From: Sinorhizobium americanum
Lineage (GTDB): Bacteria > Pseudomonadota > Alphaproteobacteria > Rhizobiales > Rhizobiaceae
Assembly: GCF_001651855.1 (NCBI RefSeq)
Contig: NZ_LNQC01000077.1
Location: 213,371 to 277,370, forward strand
Direction: 5' to 3'
DNA: 64,000 bases
Shown: positions 26,152 through 35,369 of the stretch, piece by piece
Numbering within the stretch: position 1 is the first letter of the stretch
How the letters are laid out: the number at the start of each line of letters is the position of its first letter
The notes under the pieces: generated by a model
What the model saw: the letters and a program-made list of their open reading frames with translations, nothing else
What the model was told of the DNA's origin: nothing
Database searches by the model: none
Position numbers and translations under genes: made by a program

Positions 26152-26805
26152 TCAGTCAGCGGCCGCGTCGCGCCAGGCGTCGATCACTTCGCCGCGCTGG
26201 GCGGCATCGACGGGCGACATCTGGCGGGGGCCGATCAGATCGGTCGGATTGGCGATCTGCGCGGCAAGGTTGGACTGCGAAGCGCAGCCGAAATTGTAGT
26301 AGTTGCGGTTCTGCAAGGTGTTGACGGTCAGATCCTCGGGCCACTCGCCGCAGGGCTCGGTCTGCGCGGTGATCGCGACATAGCGCAGGCGGATGGGTGC
26401 GGCGTCGCCCGGCGCAAGCGCTTCGTAGCTCGTCTCGATGATCCTCTTCGGCGGCACGCCGACGGCGGCCAGCTGGCGACGGATATCCTTGCGGACGATC
26501 TGCGCGGCATGGCTGTTGGCGGAACCGCGCGGCAGCATGATTTGGACGACACCGCTGGAAGCGTTGCGGTATTCGGTGCCAAAGCCACGGATGACGTCGC
26601 GAGTGCCCGCGGTCAGCCGCCTGTCACCGGAGGCGACGGGAATATCGATCGCCCGCTCGCCTTCGGCAATCACGATCGGATGGCGGGTCCGGTAGTCGTC
26701 CGGGATAGACCCGGTCGAAAGTTTGTCCTTGCTGCCGCAGCCGGCGAGCAGGCCGGCAACGATCGCCAATGCGGCCATGCGCGCGGAAGTGCGGGTCGGT
26801 GACAT
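26152..26805 (-). CDS. cpaD: Pilus assembly lipoprotein CpaD
   Basis: The 217-residue outer-membrane-associated lipoprotein has a signal peptide ending in the lipobox LLAGC. The CpaD core follows, including DYRTRHPIVIAEGERAIDI and a C-terminal CASQSNLAAQIANPTDLIGP segment. I chose the ATG at 26805 because it gives a compact lipoprotein signal; another ATG at 26853 would add 16 charged residues. It works with the CpaC secretin. Confidence 0.92.
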   Translation of the reverse strand: MSPTRTSARMAALAIVAGLLAGCGSKDKLSTGSIPDDYRTRHPIVIAEGERAIDIPVASGDRRLTAGTRDVIRGFGTEYRNASSGVVQIMLPRGSANSHAAQIVRKDIRRQLAAVGVPPKRIIETSYEALAPGDAAPIRLRYVAITAQTEPCGEWPEDLTVNTLQNRNYYNFGCASQSNLAAQIANPTDLIGPRQMSPVDAAQRGEVIDAWRDAAAD

Positions 26806-26861
26806 CGGGGCCTGCCTTTCAAGTCTTTTGCAAAGTGCGTTTCGGTTGTGCATGACCCGAC

Positions 26862-28406
26862 CTATTTGTAGATGAAGCCGACATTGCCGTGATAGCGGCC
26901 GACAGGCGGTGCCGCTTCCGGACGTCCGTAGATCCGGTTGACGCGGCCCAGGAAAAAGCTTTCGAGATCATTGGCCGGGTTGAAATTGTCGTCCGGCCGC
27001 GCCAGTGCGCTGCGGGCCACCGGCCGCACCAGATAGGGCGTCGCGATGATCACGAGTTCCGTCTCGTTGCGCTGGAAGTCCTTGCTGCGGAAGAGCGTGC
27101 CGAGGATCGGGATCTTCGAGGCGCCCGGCAGTCCGGACATCGCCTGGCGGATATTGTCCTGCACCAGGCCGGCGATGACGATCGAACCACCGGAGGGGAG
27201 CTCGACGCTGGTCGAGGCTTCACGCCGGCGGATGCCGAGGAAGGTTTGGCCGGGGATATCTCTAAAACTGTTTCCCGTTACAACCGATCCCTCATATGTC
27301 GGCTCCGAGACCTCCGTCTCGATGGCCAGACTGATGCGGCCGGCACCGAGGACGACAGGCTTGAAGTTCAGGCGAATGCCATATTCGGCATCCTCTACTT
27401 CCCGTTCAACGACCGGCACGGCCTGTCCGGTAGCCGGATCCTCTTCCGTCGTGATCTCCTGCGGGCCGGCAAGGCGGAATTCGCCGCCGACATAGAACTT
27501 GGCCTCCTGACCGGAAATCGCCGTTAGGCTAGGCTCCGCAAGCGTGCGCATCACGCCGGCCTGCTCCATCGCATTGATGTAGCTCTGGACCAGGGTGCCC
27601 CCGACATTGTTCTGTATGATCGAGTTCACGCCGACGCCGATCGCGTTGCCTAGATTGGCTGGGTTGCGGAAGCTCAATCCACTTTCGCCGTCGGATACGC
27701 GGCCGTTGAAGCCGAGCTGCTTCAGCACCTGGCGGCTGACCTCGGCAACAGTAACCTTCAGGGTTACCTGATCCTCACCCTCGACCGTCAGCAGATTGAC
27801 GATCTGGGAGGTCTGGCGTTCCTCGGCAAAAATATCGGCATCGCCGTTTGTGCCCTGGGCAGTAATGTTTCGGGTCGTCGCTTCGCCGCCCTGCAGGAAG
27901 GCGCGGGCAAGGTCGACGGCCTTGGTCGAGTCGAGCGGTGTGCGGACGGTACCGGTGAGAACCACGTTGTCGGAGACGATCTCGACATTGATGTCCGCCT
28001 CTGGAATGAAGCGGCGCAGATTGGCTTCGAGGCCGGCGACGTCGCGCTCGACGGCAACGTCGAGGCTGACGATCTCCTCGCCATTCGGTCCGAAAACGAA
28101 GATATTGGTCTGACCGACGGTCTTGCCGAACAGGTAGATGCGGCGCGACGTGCGCGTCACGGCATCGGCGAGTGCCGGATCGGCAACGAGAATATCGTGA
28201 GCGTCCGTCGGAAGATCTACGACCACGGCTTTGTTGAGACCGAGATTGACCTTCTTCTTGACGCCCGGGCCGCTCTCGACGATCCGGACGACCGATGAAG
28301 CAGCCGCTTCCGTCGGGGCCGCCGGCAGGATCACGCCTGAAAATGCCAGGGAGAATGAAAGACCGGCTGCCAGACAGGTCCGAAATGTGTTTCCGCTCCG
28401 CTTCAC
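26862..28406 (-). CDS. cpaC: Tad pilus secretin CpaC
   Basis: The 514-residue outer-membrane secretin opens with a signal peptide (ending around PTEAAAS). An N-terminal pilus-associated domain (VNLGLNKAVVVDLPTDAHDI) and a BON-like N domain near residues 105-190 follow. The C-terminal secretin pore domain contains VELPSGGSIVIAGLVQDNIR and the VPILGTLFRSKDFQRNETEL signature. It forms the channel through which the Flp pilus emerges. It lies between cpaB and cpaD. Confidence 0.96.
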   Translation of the reverse strand: MKRSGNTFRTCLAAGLSFSLAFSGVILPAAPTEAAASSVVRIVESGPGVKKKVNLGLNKAVVVDLPTDAHDILVADPALADAVTRTSRRIYLFGKTVGQTNIFVFGPNGEEIVSLDVAVERDVAGLEANLRRFIPEADINVEIVSDNVVLTGTVRTPLDSTKAVDLARAFLQGGEATTRNITAQGTNGDADIFAEERQTSQIVNLLTVEGEDQVTLKVTVAEVSRQVLKQLGFNGRVSDGESGLSFRNPANLGNAIGVGVNSIIQNNVGGTLVQSYINAMEQAGVMRTLAEPSLTAISGQEAKFYVGGEFRLAGPQEITTEEDPATGQAVPVVEREVEDAEYGIRLNFKPVVLGAGRISLAIETEVSEPTYEGSVVTGNSFRDIPGQTFLGIRRREASTSVELPSGGSIVIAGLVQDNIRQAMSGLPGASKIPILGTLFRSKDFQRNETELVIIATPYLVRPVARSALARPDDNFNPANDLESFFLGRVNRIYGRPEAAPPVGRYHGNVGFIYK

Positions 28407-28424
28407 GTTGCGCCCCGTCCGATT

Positions 28425-29234
28425 TTACTGCTGGTTCTGCGTGGTTGTTTCATCGTTCTTGACGATGGAACCGGATTTGATGACCTGGATGCTCGGCTGG
28501 CCGTCGCCGCTCAAAAGGTAGTCGGCAGCCGTCGTATCGGCTTCTTGCGCATCGGCGACGCTGCGCAGCGCCAGCGAGATGCGCTCGGCCATCTGTTGGG
28601 CGACCGTCATGACTTTCGATTGGTCGGGCGTGAGCTCCAGTGTCGCGGTGGTGCCGATGACGGATTTCGAGCCGTCGTCCTTCTCTTCGACCTGCTGGTC
28701 GATCGCCAACACCCGGACATTGCTGAGCACGGTTTCCGTCAGATAGACGTCGCCGTCGGACTTGCGCACCATGATGACGTCGACGCGGTCGTTGGGCAGG
28801 ATGAAGCCGCCGGCACCGGTCGCAACGGTGATTTCCGTGGCGACGGCCCGCTTTCCGGCCGGCAGCAGCGACGACATGATGCGATTGGACGGGTCGGCGA
28901 TCTTTTCCTGTCGAACCGGTTCGCCGTCGAAGAGCGGCAGGCGCACGACCGCCCCGGAAAGGTCGTCGATGGCAGCCGGGCGGTTTTCCTCGGTGATCAT
29001 GCCCTCGGCGACGCCATCTTTCGGCCAGGCCATCCAGTGGATCGAATCACCACCGAGCCGGGAGCCGACCGGCAGGCTCTTGCTTGCAACGAGCACATTG
29101 ACGCTCGGCGCCTGCTCGACAAGCGGTTCCGCCGTATGCTGCGAGGGAGCACGGGTGAGCTTCATCGCCAATAGCCCAGCCATTGCCGCGGAACCCACGG
29201 CTACCGCCAGAATGATGATGCGCACCGGTTTCAT
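28425..29234 (-). CDS. cpaB: Pilus assembly protein CpaB
   Basis: The 269-residue exported protein has an N-terminal anchor (IIILAVAVGSAAMAGLLAM) and an SAF domain around residues 47-115 (VNVLVASKSLPVGSRLGGDS). The CpaB/RcpC region follows, including GAGGFILPNDRVDVIMVRK. SAF domains may bind peptidoglycan or carbohydrate and help stabilise the secretin. It is followed 18 bp later by cpaC. Confidence 0.94.
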   Translation of the reverse strand: MKPVRIIILAVAVGSAAMAGLLAMKLTRAPSQHTAEPLVEQAPSVNVLVASKSLPVGSRLGGDSIHWMAWPKDGVAEGMITEENRPAAIDDLSGAVVRLPLFDGEPVRQEKIADPSNRIMSSLLPAGKRAVATEITVATGAGGFILPNDRVDVIMVRKSDGDVYLTETVLSNVRVLAIDQQVEEKDDGSKSVIGTTATLELTPDQSKVMTVAQQMAERISLALRSVADAQEADTTAADYLLSGDGQPSIQVIKSGSIVKNDETTTQNQQ

Positions 29235-29358
29235 GATCTTCTAAGCCCCTGGAAATCCCCGGGGACAGATTGATCAGGAATTGGTGTAATTATAGTTAAC
29301 GGATCGCTTATGAACGCGGTTAACGAGAGGTAACGCGCGTTTCGCGGCTATACCGTCG

Positions 29359-29871
29359 TCATGAGAGCTGCGCGAAGGCGGCTTCCATCAGCGGCGACGA
29401 GGGATAGGCGGCAAAGCCGCCGAGCGCGATCGCAATGCCATAGGGTATCTTTTTCGCCGTCAGCAGGAGCTGCGGTACCGGAATGCCGCTCGCCAGAATC
29501 GCGTTCTCCTGCCTGCGCAGGAACAAGACGGCCAAGGTCAACAAGCCACCGAAAATCGAGACATATACCAGAAAGGCGACGAGCGACGCATCGAGGCCGA
29601 ACCAGATGGCGCATGCGGTCAGAAGTTTGGCGTCGCCGCCACCCATAATGTTGACCGCGAAAAGGCAGAAGCAGACGGCAAAGACCAAGGTGGCCGCAGC
29701 AATATGCAGGCTGATCTCTCCCATCCCCAAGCCAGCAAGTGGCGCAACAATGATGAAGGCGCCCAGCAAAATCACTGAAATGCGATTCGGTATCGTCATC
29801 GTGAAAAGGTCCGAGAACGCAGCCAGCGCGAGACAGAACGGAAGGATGACCAGGATGCACGCGATCGTCAT
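29359..29871 (-). CDS. cpaA: Prepilin peptidase CpaA
   Basis: The 170-residue type IV (A24) prepilin peptidase is a multi-pass inner-membrane aspartyl protease that cleaves the Flp pilin leader. The two catalytic Asp are in FSDLFTMTIPNR near residue 20 and the GGGDAKLL motif (NIMGGGDAKLLTA) near residue 77. It lacks the N-methylation domain, as expected for CpaA/TadV. It lies between pilA and cpaB. Confidence 0.94.
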   Translation of the reverse strand: MTIACILVILPFCLALAAFSDLFTMTIPNRISVILLGAFIIVAPLAGLGMGEISLHIAAATLVFAVCFCLFAVNIMGGGDAKLLTACAIWFGLDASLVAFLVYVSIFGGLLTLAVLFLRRQENAILASGIPVPQLLLTAKKIPYGIAIALGGFAAYPSSPLMEAAFAQLS

Positions 29872-29913
29872 GCCGTCCTCTTAAACCCCAAGAGATACAA
29901 AGCAACCTACTGT

Positions 29914-29950
29914 CCAAAAAGAGAGCCGTTTCGCAGGAAACGGCTCTCGG
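29914..29950 (-). terminator. Rho-independent terminator after pilA
   Basis: A perfect 12-bp stem (GAGAGCCGTTTC / GAAACGGCTCTC) with a GCAG loop is followed on the minus strand by TTTTT. It lies 26 bp after the pilA stop. It should make abundant pilin mRNA end before cpaA, with some read-through. Confidence 0.9.
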
Positions 29951-29975
29951 TGTTCGTTGCTACGCCCGAACGCAA

Positions 29976-30158
29976 TTACATGTTGTCTTGGGCGGTCGTC
30001 ATCTGACCGCTGAGGGCGTTAAACATGTTATCGAGGGAGGTGCCAAGCGCCGTTGCGCCGGTGATCAGGGCAACAGAGATCAGCGCAGCGATCAGGCCGT
30101 ATTCGATGGCAGTCGCACCGGATTCGTCCTTGATCAGGCGGGCGAGAATGGTCTTCAT
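29976..30158 (-). CDS. pilA: Flp-family major pilin
   Basis: The 60-residue Flp prepilin has a short leader, ARLIKDESGATAIEYGLIAA, in which cleavage after Gly leaves the conserved Glu at +5 (ATAIEYG). A single hydrophobic helix and a short polar tail ending AQDNM follow. It is the building block of the Tad pilus used in surface attachment. The ribosome site AGGAGAACCTCC lies just upstream. It is first of the leftward pilus genes, separated from cpaA by a strong terminator. Confidence 0.96.
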   Translation of the reverse strand: MKTILARLIKDESGATAIEYGLIAALISVALITGATALGTSLDNMFNALSGQMTTAQDNM

Positions 30159-30410
30159 GGAGGTTCTCCTACTTCACGTTGTTGTTCAGCACGTCCGCCA
30201 ACTGTTTGCCGTTGATCGGATACCCTGAAATTAGCGGGGGCGAATTGCCACCGGCTTAAGGAAACCGGTTAGCATGAAGTAAACGGGCCACCGTTCTTTC
30301 TTGGGTAAATGTGCGGGAAAGAGACGCCATAAATTGCCGAAGACTAATGTAACCTTTCATTCACCAAAACAGGCCAAGATGCGGGCAGCCATTCGCCATC
30401 GGGACGCGCC

Positions 30411-30836
30411 ATGAACACCCACTTCGCGACCAAACAGGTCGCCACGCTCGCCTTTGTCACAACCGCGCTTTTCGGCATTTTTGCTGCCGGGGCAACGGCC
30501 GCGGCGGAACAGATGATGCGCGTGTACATGGATCACGCGCGCGTGCTGAAGCTGGATCGGCCGGTGAGCAAGGTGATCATCGGCAATTCAGACGTCGCCG
30601 ACGCGACGGTTGCGGACGCGAAGACGATCGTCCTGACCGGCCGCAATTTCGGCACGACGAACCTCGTCATTCTCGACCAGGACGGCAATGCCATCGTCGA
30701 CGAGCGCATCCTCGTGTCGATCGACGAGGGCAACACCGTGCGCGTCTACAAGCAGACGACGCGCACCGTGTTCTCCTGCTCTCCGAATTGCGAGCGTCAT
30801 GCCGAACGCAAGGCGGCCACGTCGGGCGGCAATTGA
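30411..30836 (+). CDS. Pilus-assembly N-terminal domain protein (CpaC-N-like)
   Basis: The 141-residue exported protein has a signal peptide (ending about TAAAEQM) followed by a domain matching the N-terminus of CpaC-type secretins: ARVLKLDRPVSKVIIGNSDV at about residues 43-62 and TIVLTGRNFGTTNLVILDQD. It has no pore domain. It ends with a CSPNCERH segment, so a disulfide is possible. It is divergent from pilA across 252 bp. It may cap or modulate the CpaC secretin, but that is inference. Confidence 0.85.
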   Translation: MNTHFATKQVATLAFVTTALFGIFAAGATAAAEQMMRVYMDHARVLKLDRPVSKVIIGNSDVADATVADAKTIVLTGRNFGTTNLVILDQDGNAIVDERILVSIDEGNTVRVYKQTTRTVFSCSPNCERHAERKAATSGGN

Positions 30837-30989
30837 CGCCTTCCCAAGACCACTAAAATTCTTCGGGTCTTGGAAAACGAATCTTCAACAGTTTCCGCTT
30901 ATTCTCGCACCGATTGCAAAAATTGGGATGCGGGCGAAATTGCATGCACTGCGCATCCCGCTCACGACGTGACATGATGGAACGGCGCA

Positions 30990-31613
30990 ATGTCGACAAA
31001 AGCGAAAGCATCCAAGGCAAGCCAGCGCGGGTCGCGCCACCTCCTTCGTCGCCTGCTGGGCGATAGGAGAGGCGGGACAGCAATCGAGTTCGGCATCCTG
31101 GCCCTGCCGTTCTTCATCGTCGTCTTCGCCTCGATCGAGACGTTCGTCGCCTTCGCCGGCGAGCAATTGCTGGCCAACGCAACCGACACTCTGGCGCGCA
31201 AGATCCGCACCGGCGAGATTACCTTCAACCAGGGCAAGTCGACGGACATGGATCAGGCGGAATTCCGCCAGGCCTTCTGCGACGAGATCGCCATCCTGAT
31301 GACCTGCTCCGCCACCGAGGTCGACGAGCCGGAAAAGCTCTATCTCGATGTCCGCGAAGTCGCCGATCCGTCTGAGTTTCCCGTGGCGGTGCCGCGCGTC
31401 GACTCGGCCGCCTCGTCCGATCTCGATACGAGCGGCTTTCAATTTTCCCCGGGGGCCGGGAAGGATTTCACCATGGTGCGCGCCTATTACCGGTGGCAGG
31501 TGATCACCGACCTGGTGCGGCCCTACGTCACCAATCTCCGCCCCGCCGGCAGCAGCATGCCGCACGACTACCTGATGGTCGCAACGGCTACGTTCCGCAA
31601 CGAAGACTATTGA
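30990..31613 (+). CDS. TadE/TadG-family pseudopilin-like protein
   Basis: The 207-residue protein has a basic N-terminus (LLRRLLGDRRGGTAIEFGIL) with the Gly-x-x-x-x-Glu pattern of type IV-like minor pilins at about residues 24-31. One hydrophobic helix (LPFFIVVFASIETFVAFAG) and a periplasmic domain follow. TadE-like proteins are processed by CpaA and act as minor pilins. It forms a pair with the next gene, 7 bp away. Confidence 0.88.
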   Translation: MSTKAKASKASQRGSRHLLRRLLGDRRGGTAIEFGILALPFFIVVFASIETFVAFAGEQLLANATDTLARKIRTGEITFNQGKSTDMDQAEFRQAFCDEIAILMTCSATEVDEPEKLYLDVREVADPSEFPVAVPRVDSAASSDLDTSGFQFSPGAGKDFTMVRAYYRWQVITDLVRPYVTNLRPAGSSMPHDYLMVATATFRNEDY

Positions 31614-31620
31614 GGACGCC

Positions 31621-32196
31621 ATGGGACGCTCGCGTGGAATGACCTTTGCCCGGCGTGTCCTGTCGCGTCTGTCGCGCGACCGCCGCGGTGTCGGCGGTGT
31701 CGAATTCGCCCTCGTCGCGCCGCTGTTGATCATGGCCTATATCGGCGCTTTCGAGCTTTCCGTCGGCTTGAACGTGGTGCGCAAGGTTGCCCGGGCGTCG
31801 AGTACCGTGGCCGACCTCGTCAGCCAGGAAAAGAACGTCGACACGGCGTACCTGGATGGCATGAGCAACGTCGCAGAAAGTGTCCTGGCCCCCTATGCCG
31901 GCACGGACTATACGCTGAAGATCACCGGCATACAGGTCAACGGCACCACGACCGGCACCGTCCTCTGGTCGCGCGACCAGGACGGCGGCACGCCTTACCC
32001 GGCCAATTCCACGACCACGGTTCCCGCCGATCTCGAGGCGGTAAACGCCTTCGTGGTGCGCACCGAACTGGTCGTCCCGCACGAGCTGCTGCTTTTCTCG
32101 CCGGATCTTTCGAGCAGCGTAAGCACGATCGATCTTTCCAAGACTACCTATTACCGCCAGCGCTCCGGCACGAAGATCGAATGCTCCGGCTGCTGA
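31621..32196 (+). CDS. TadE-family minor pilin-like protein
   Basis: The 191-residue protein is built like its upstream neighbour: RDRRGVGGVEFALVAPLLIM with the prepilin-like Glu, one transmembrane helix, and a periplasmic domain with little family similarity (ending GTKIECSGC, a possible disulfide pair). It is probably a minor pilin of the same Tad system. Confidence 0.88.
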   Translation: MGRSRGMTFARRVLSRLSRDRRGVGGVEFALVAPLLIMAYIGAFELSVGLNVVRKVARASSTVADLVSQEKNVDTAYLDGMSNVAESVLAPYAGTDYTLKITGIQVNGTTTGTVLWSRDQDGGTPYPANSTTTVPADLEAVNAFVVRTELVVPHELLLFSPDLSSSVSTIDLSKTTYYRQRSGTKIECSGC

Positions 32197-32321
32197 GGCA
32201 CGCAATCCGCTCAATTGCATTGATTTAGGCGCCGCGCTATTTCTGCGGAATTGCGCGGGATCGCTCCCGCCCAGTTCAATAGCACCGGACCGCGCTCGCG
32301 CTCCGGTCCGGCGGGTGTTCA

Positions 32322-33542
32322 ATGGCGCGTGTCTTTCTCTTCGTCCTCGATTCCTTCGGCATCGGCGGTGCGCCCGACGCCGAGGCGTTCGGCGATCTCG
32401 GCGCCGACACGCTCGGCCACATAGCCGAGTTCTGCGCGGCGGGCGCCGGTGATCGCGCCGGCTTGCGCGAGGGTCCCCTGCACCTCCCCAACATGTCGGC
32501 GCTCGGGCTGATCCATGCGGCGCGGCTGGCGACCGGACGGGTTCCTGCCGGCATGCCGCTGCCGGAGCGCGTCTACGGCGTCTACGGCGCCGCCAGCGAG
32601 GTTTCGCGCGGCAAGGACACGCCGTCGGGTCATTGGGAGATCGCCGGCACGCCGGTGAAGTTCGACTGGGGCTATTTCCCGTCCGAGGGGGAGGCGTTTC
32701 CGCCGGAACTCGTCGAGGCGATCTGCCGCGAAGGCGACGTTTCAGGCATCCTCGGCAATTGCCACGCCTCCGGCACCGACATCATAGCCCGCCATGGCGA
32801 GGAGCATATACGAAGCGGCAAGCCGATCTGCTACACCTCGTCCGACTCGGTCTTCCAGATCGCCGCGCATGAGCAGAGCTTCGGCCTCGAGCGGCTGCTC
32901 GATTTCTGCCAGGTCGTGCGCCGGCTCGTCGACGACTACAATATCGGCCGCGTCATCGCCCGGCCGTTCATCGGCGACAATCCGAGCGATTTCACCCGAA
33001 CCGGCAATCGCCGCGACTATTCCGTCCTGCCGCCGGAACCCACAGTCCTCGACCGGCTCGAGGAGGCCGGGCGCCAGGTGCACGCGATCGGCAAGATCGG
33101 CGACATCTTCGCGCATCAGGGCGTGACGAAGCTCACCAAGGCGAACGGCAACATGGCGCTCTTCGACGCCAGCCTCGCGGCGCTCGAAGAGGCGGAGGAA
33201 GGCGATCTCGTCTTCACCAATTTCGTCGATTTCGACATGCTCTACGGCCACCGACGCGATGTCCCGGGCTATGCGGCGGCGCTCGAAGCGTTCGATGCCC
33301 GTCTGCCCGATCTCGACCGGCGGCTCCGGCCCGGCGACGTGGTGATCCTCACCGCCGATCACGGCTGCGACCCAACCTGGCGCGGCACAGACCATACGCG
33401 CGAGCGCGTGCCGGTCCTGATGTTCGGTCCATCGCTCAGAAGCCGGTCGTTCGGCATCGCCGACAGTTTCGCCCATATCGGCGAGACGGTCGCCCGACAC
33501 CTCGGCATTGCACCGGGTCCACATGGGAGAAGTCTTATTTGA
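32322..33542 (+). CDS. deoB: Phosphopentomutase
   Basis: The 406-residue alkaline phosphatase-superfamily enzyme interconverts (deoxy)ribose-1-phosphate and -5-phosphate in nucleoside catabolism. Its metal sites are visible at both ends: VLDSFGIGGAPDAEAFGD near residue 7 and ILTADHGCDPTWRGTDHTRE near residue 345. SRGKDTPSGHWEIAG carries the phosphorylated Thr. It is followed by add with stop and start overlapping, so the two are translationally coupled. A GC hairpin at 32285-32311 ends 10 bp before the ATG. Confidence 0.96.
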   Translation: MARVFLFVLDSFGIGGAPDAEAFGDLGADTLGHIAEFCAAGAGDRAGLREGPLHLPNMSALGLIHAARLATGRVPAGMPLPERVYGVYGAASEVSRGKDTPSGHWEIAGTPVKFDWGYFPSEGEAFPPELVEAICREGDVSGILGNCHASGTDIIARHGEEHIRSGKPICYTSSDSVFQIAAHEQSFGLERLLDFCQVVRRLVDDYNIGRVIARPFIGDNPSDFTRTGNRRDYSVLPPEPTVLDRLEEAGRQVHAIGKIGDIFAHQGVTKLTKANGNMALFDASLAALEEAEEGDLVFTNFVDFDMLYGHRRDVPGYAAALEAFDARLPDLDRRLRPGDVVILTADHGCDPTWRGTDHTRERVPVLMFGPSLRSRSFGIADSFAHIGETVARHLGIAPGPHGRSLI

Positions 33543-34513
33543 CCGCACATCTGAAGAAGGCCGAGCTGCATTGCCACATCGAAGGCGCAACACCGCCGGA
33601 ACTGGCGCTGCGGCAGGCGCGCAAATACGGCGTCGACACGAGCGCCATCATCCGCGACGGAGCCTATGTCTGGGAGGATTTCACCAGCTTCGTGAAATGC
33701 TACGACGCTGTCGCCTCGCTGTTCCGCACCGAGGGCGACTATGCACTGCTCGCGGAAGCCTACCTGACGGAACTCGCCGAAGCGGGAACGATCTATAGCG
33801 AGATCATCGTCTCGCCGGACCACGGCAACACGATCGGGCTCGGTGCCGACGCCTATCTCGAGGGGCTTGCCGCCGGCATGGAAGCGGCCGGGGCGAAAAC
33901 CGGCATCGAGTCGCGCATGCTGATCACCGGCATCCGCCATCTCGGGCCTGAATCGGTCGTCCGGACCGCCGAATATGCCGCCATGCGCCGCCACCCGCTG
34001 GTGACCGGCTTCAACCTGGCGGGCGAGGAGCGGCTGCACAGCGTCGCCGAGTTCGCCCGCGCCTTCGACGTCGTCCGCGACGCGGGTCTCGGCCTGACCA
34101 TCCATGCCGGCGAGCTCTCCGGCGCCTTCAGCGTCCGCGACGCGCTCGACCATGTGCGCCCGTCGCGCATCAGCCACGGCGTGCGGGCGATCGAGGACCC
34201 GGATCTCGTCAAGCGCCTTGCCGACGAGGGCGTGGTGCTGGATGTCTGCCCCGGCTCCAACATTTCGCTGCAGGTGTTCCCGGATTTCGCCTCGCACCCG
34301 CTCAGGCCGCTTTACGATGCCGGCGTCCGCGTCACGCTCAACTCCGACGATCCGCCCTTCTTCCACACCTCGCTCGCCCAGGAATACGAGATCGCCGCGC
34401 ATGTGATGGGCTTTGGCGACAGCGAGATCGACCGGATGACGAGAACCGCGATCGAAGCCGCCTTCGTGGACGAGCCGACGAGAGAGAGGCTGCTCAAGGC
34501 ACTGCATATGTAG
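33539..34513 (+). CDS. add: Adenosine deaminase
   Basis: The 324-residue amidohydrolase converts (deoxy)adenosine to (deoxy)inosine. Zinc ligands are in KAELHCHIEGA near residue 6 and TIHAGELSGAFSV near residue 190. The C-terminal pocket is VTLNSDDPPFFHTSL. The start is a TTG at 33539 inside the deoB stop (TTGA), the only start that keeps the conserved HxH. It fits the deoB-add-upp salvage set. Confidence 0.95.
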   Translation: MTAHLKKAELHCHIEGATPPELALRQARKYGVDTSAIIRDGAYVWEDFTSFVKCYDAVASLFRTEGDYALLAEAYLTELAEAGTIYSEIIVSPDHGNTIGLGADAYLEGLAAGMEAAGAKTGIESRMLITGIRHLGPESVVRTAEYAAMRRHPLVTGFNLAGEERLHSVAEFARAFDVVRDAGLGLTIHAGELSGAFSVRDALDHVRPSRISHGVRAIEDPDLVKRLADEGVVLDVCPGSNISLQVFPDFASHPLRPLYDAGVRVTLNSDDPPFFHTSLAQEYEIAAHVMGFGDSEIDRMTRTAIEAAFVDEPTRERLLKALHM

Positions 34514-34611
34514 CCGCGATATTCGCTGGAAGCACGCCAACACCCTTGCAGCGTCCGCTCATTCCATGGAAAAGAAGGCGGATATGCCAAATTCTCGGGG
34601 AAGGTGAAGCC

Positions 34612-35241
34612 ATGGACGGCGTGACAGTGATCGATCATCCGCTGGTGCAGCACAAGCTGACCATCATGCGCAAGAAGGAGACGTCGACCGCAGGATTCCG
34701 CCGGCTGCTGCGAGAGATCTCGACGCTGCTCTGCTACGAGGTGACGCGCGATCTGGAACTCACGATCGAACGGATCGAAACGCCGCTCGAGGAGATGGAT
34801 TCTCCCATTCTCGAGGGCAAGAAGCTCGTCTTCGCCTCGATCCTGCGCGCCGGCAACGGCCTGCTGGAGGGCATGCTCGAACTGGTGCCGTCCGCCCGCG
34901 TCTCGCATATCGGCGTCTATCGCGACCATGAAACGCTGCAGCCGGTCGAATATTACTTCAAGGCACCGGAGAACCTGTCCGAGCGACTGATCATCGTCGT
35001 CGACCCGATGCTTGCGACCGGCAATTCCTCGATCGCGGCAATCGACAAGCTGAAGGAACGGGGCGCCAAGAATATCCGCTTCCTATGCCTGCTTGCCGCA
35101 CCCGAAGGCATCCGCAATTTCCAGGGATCGCATCCGGACGTGCCGATCTTCACCGCCTCGATCGACAGCCATCTGAACGAGAAGGGCTATATCATGCCAG
35201 GCCTCGGCGACGCCGGCGATCGCATGTACGGCACCAAATAG
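34612..35241 (+). CDS. upp: Uracil phosphoribosyltransferase
   Basis: The 209-residue enzyme makes UMP from uracil and PRPP. The PRPP loop is VVDPMLATGNSSIAAI near residue 128. Conserved blocks VIDHPLVQHKLTIMRKKETS and IDSHLNEKGYIMPGLGDAGD are present. ATG 34612 follows GGGGAAGG. The gene is closed by a strong terminator. Confidence 0.97.
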   Translation: MDGVTVIDHPLVQHKLTIMRKKETSTAGFRRLLREISTLLCYEVTRDLELTIERIETPLEEMDSPILEGKKLVFASILRAGNGLLEGMLELVPSARVSHIGVYRDHETLQPVEYYFKAPENLSERLIIVVDPMLATGNSSIAAIDKLKERGAKNIRFLCLLAAPEGIRNFQGSHPDVPIFTASIDSHLNEKGYIMPGLGDAGDRMYGTK

Positions 35242-35280
35242 CTTCGCTCTTTCTTAACCAGGCGATCAAGAATCGGGACG

Positions 35281-35306
35281 CCGCCGGAATTTCCGGCGGT
35301 TTTTTT
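35281..35306 (+). terminator. Rho-independent terminator after upp
   Basis: CCGCCGGAA pairs with TTCCGGCGG and is followed by seven Ts. It lies 40 bp after the upp stop. Confidence 0.92.
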
Positions 35307-35369
35307 GCGCAACGTTAGCAATGCTCCGCAGAAGATCGGCGAAATGCGCCAGCCGACCAGGAGCCGAGA

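Noticed and set aside
29235..29358. Possible CtrA sites (TTAA-like half sites) upstream of cpaB, and similar ones upstream of pilA
   Set aside because: The half sites do not keep the TTAA-N7-TTAA spacing, so the match is too weak to list.
32285..32311. GC hairpin just upstream of deoB as a riboswitch or terminator
   Set aside because: No T-tract and no known riboswitch core; noted only in the deoB entry.
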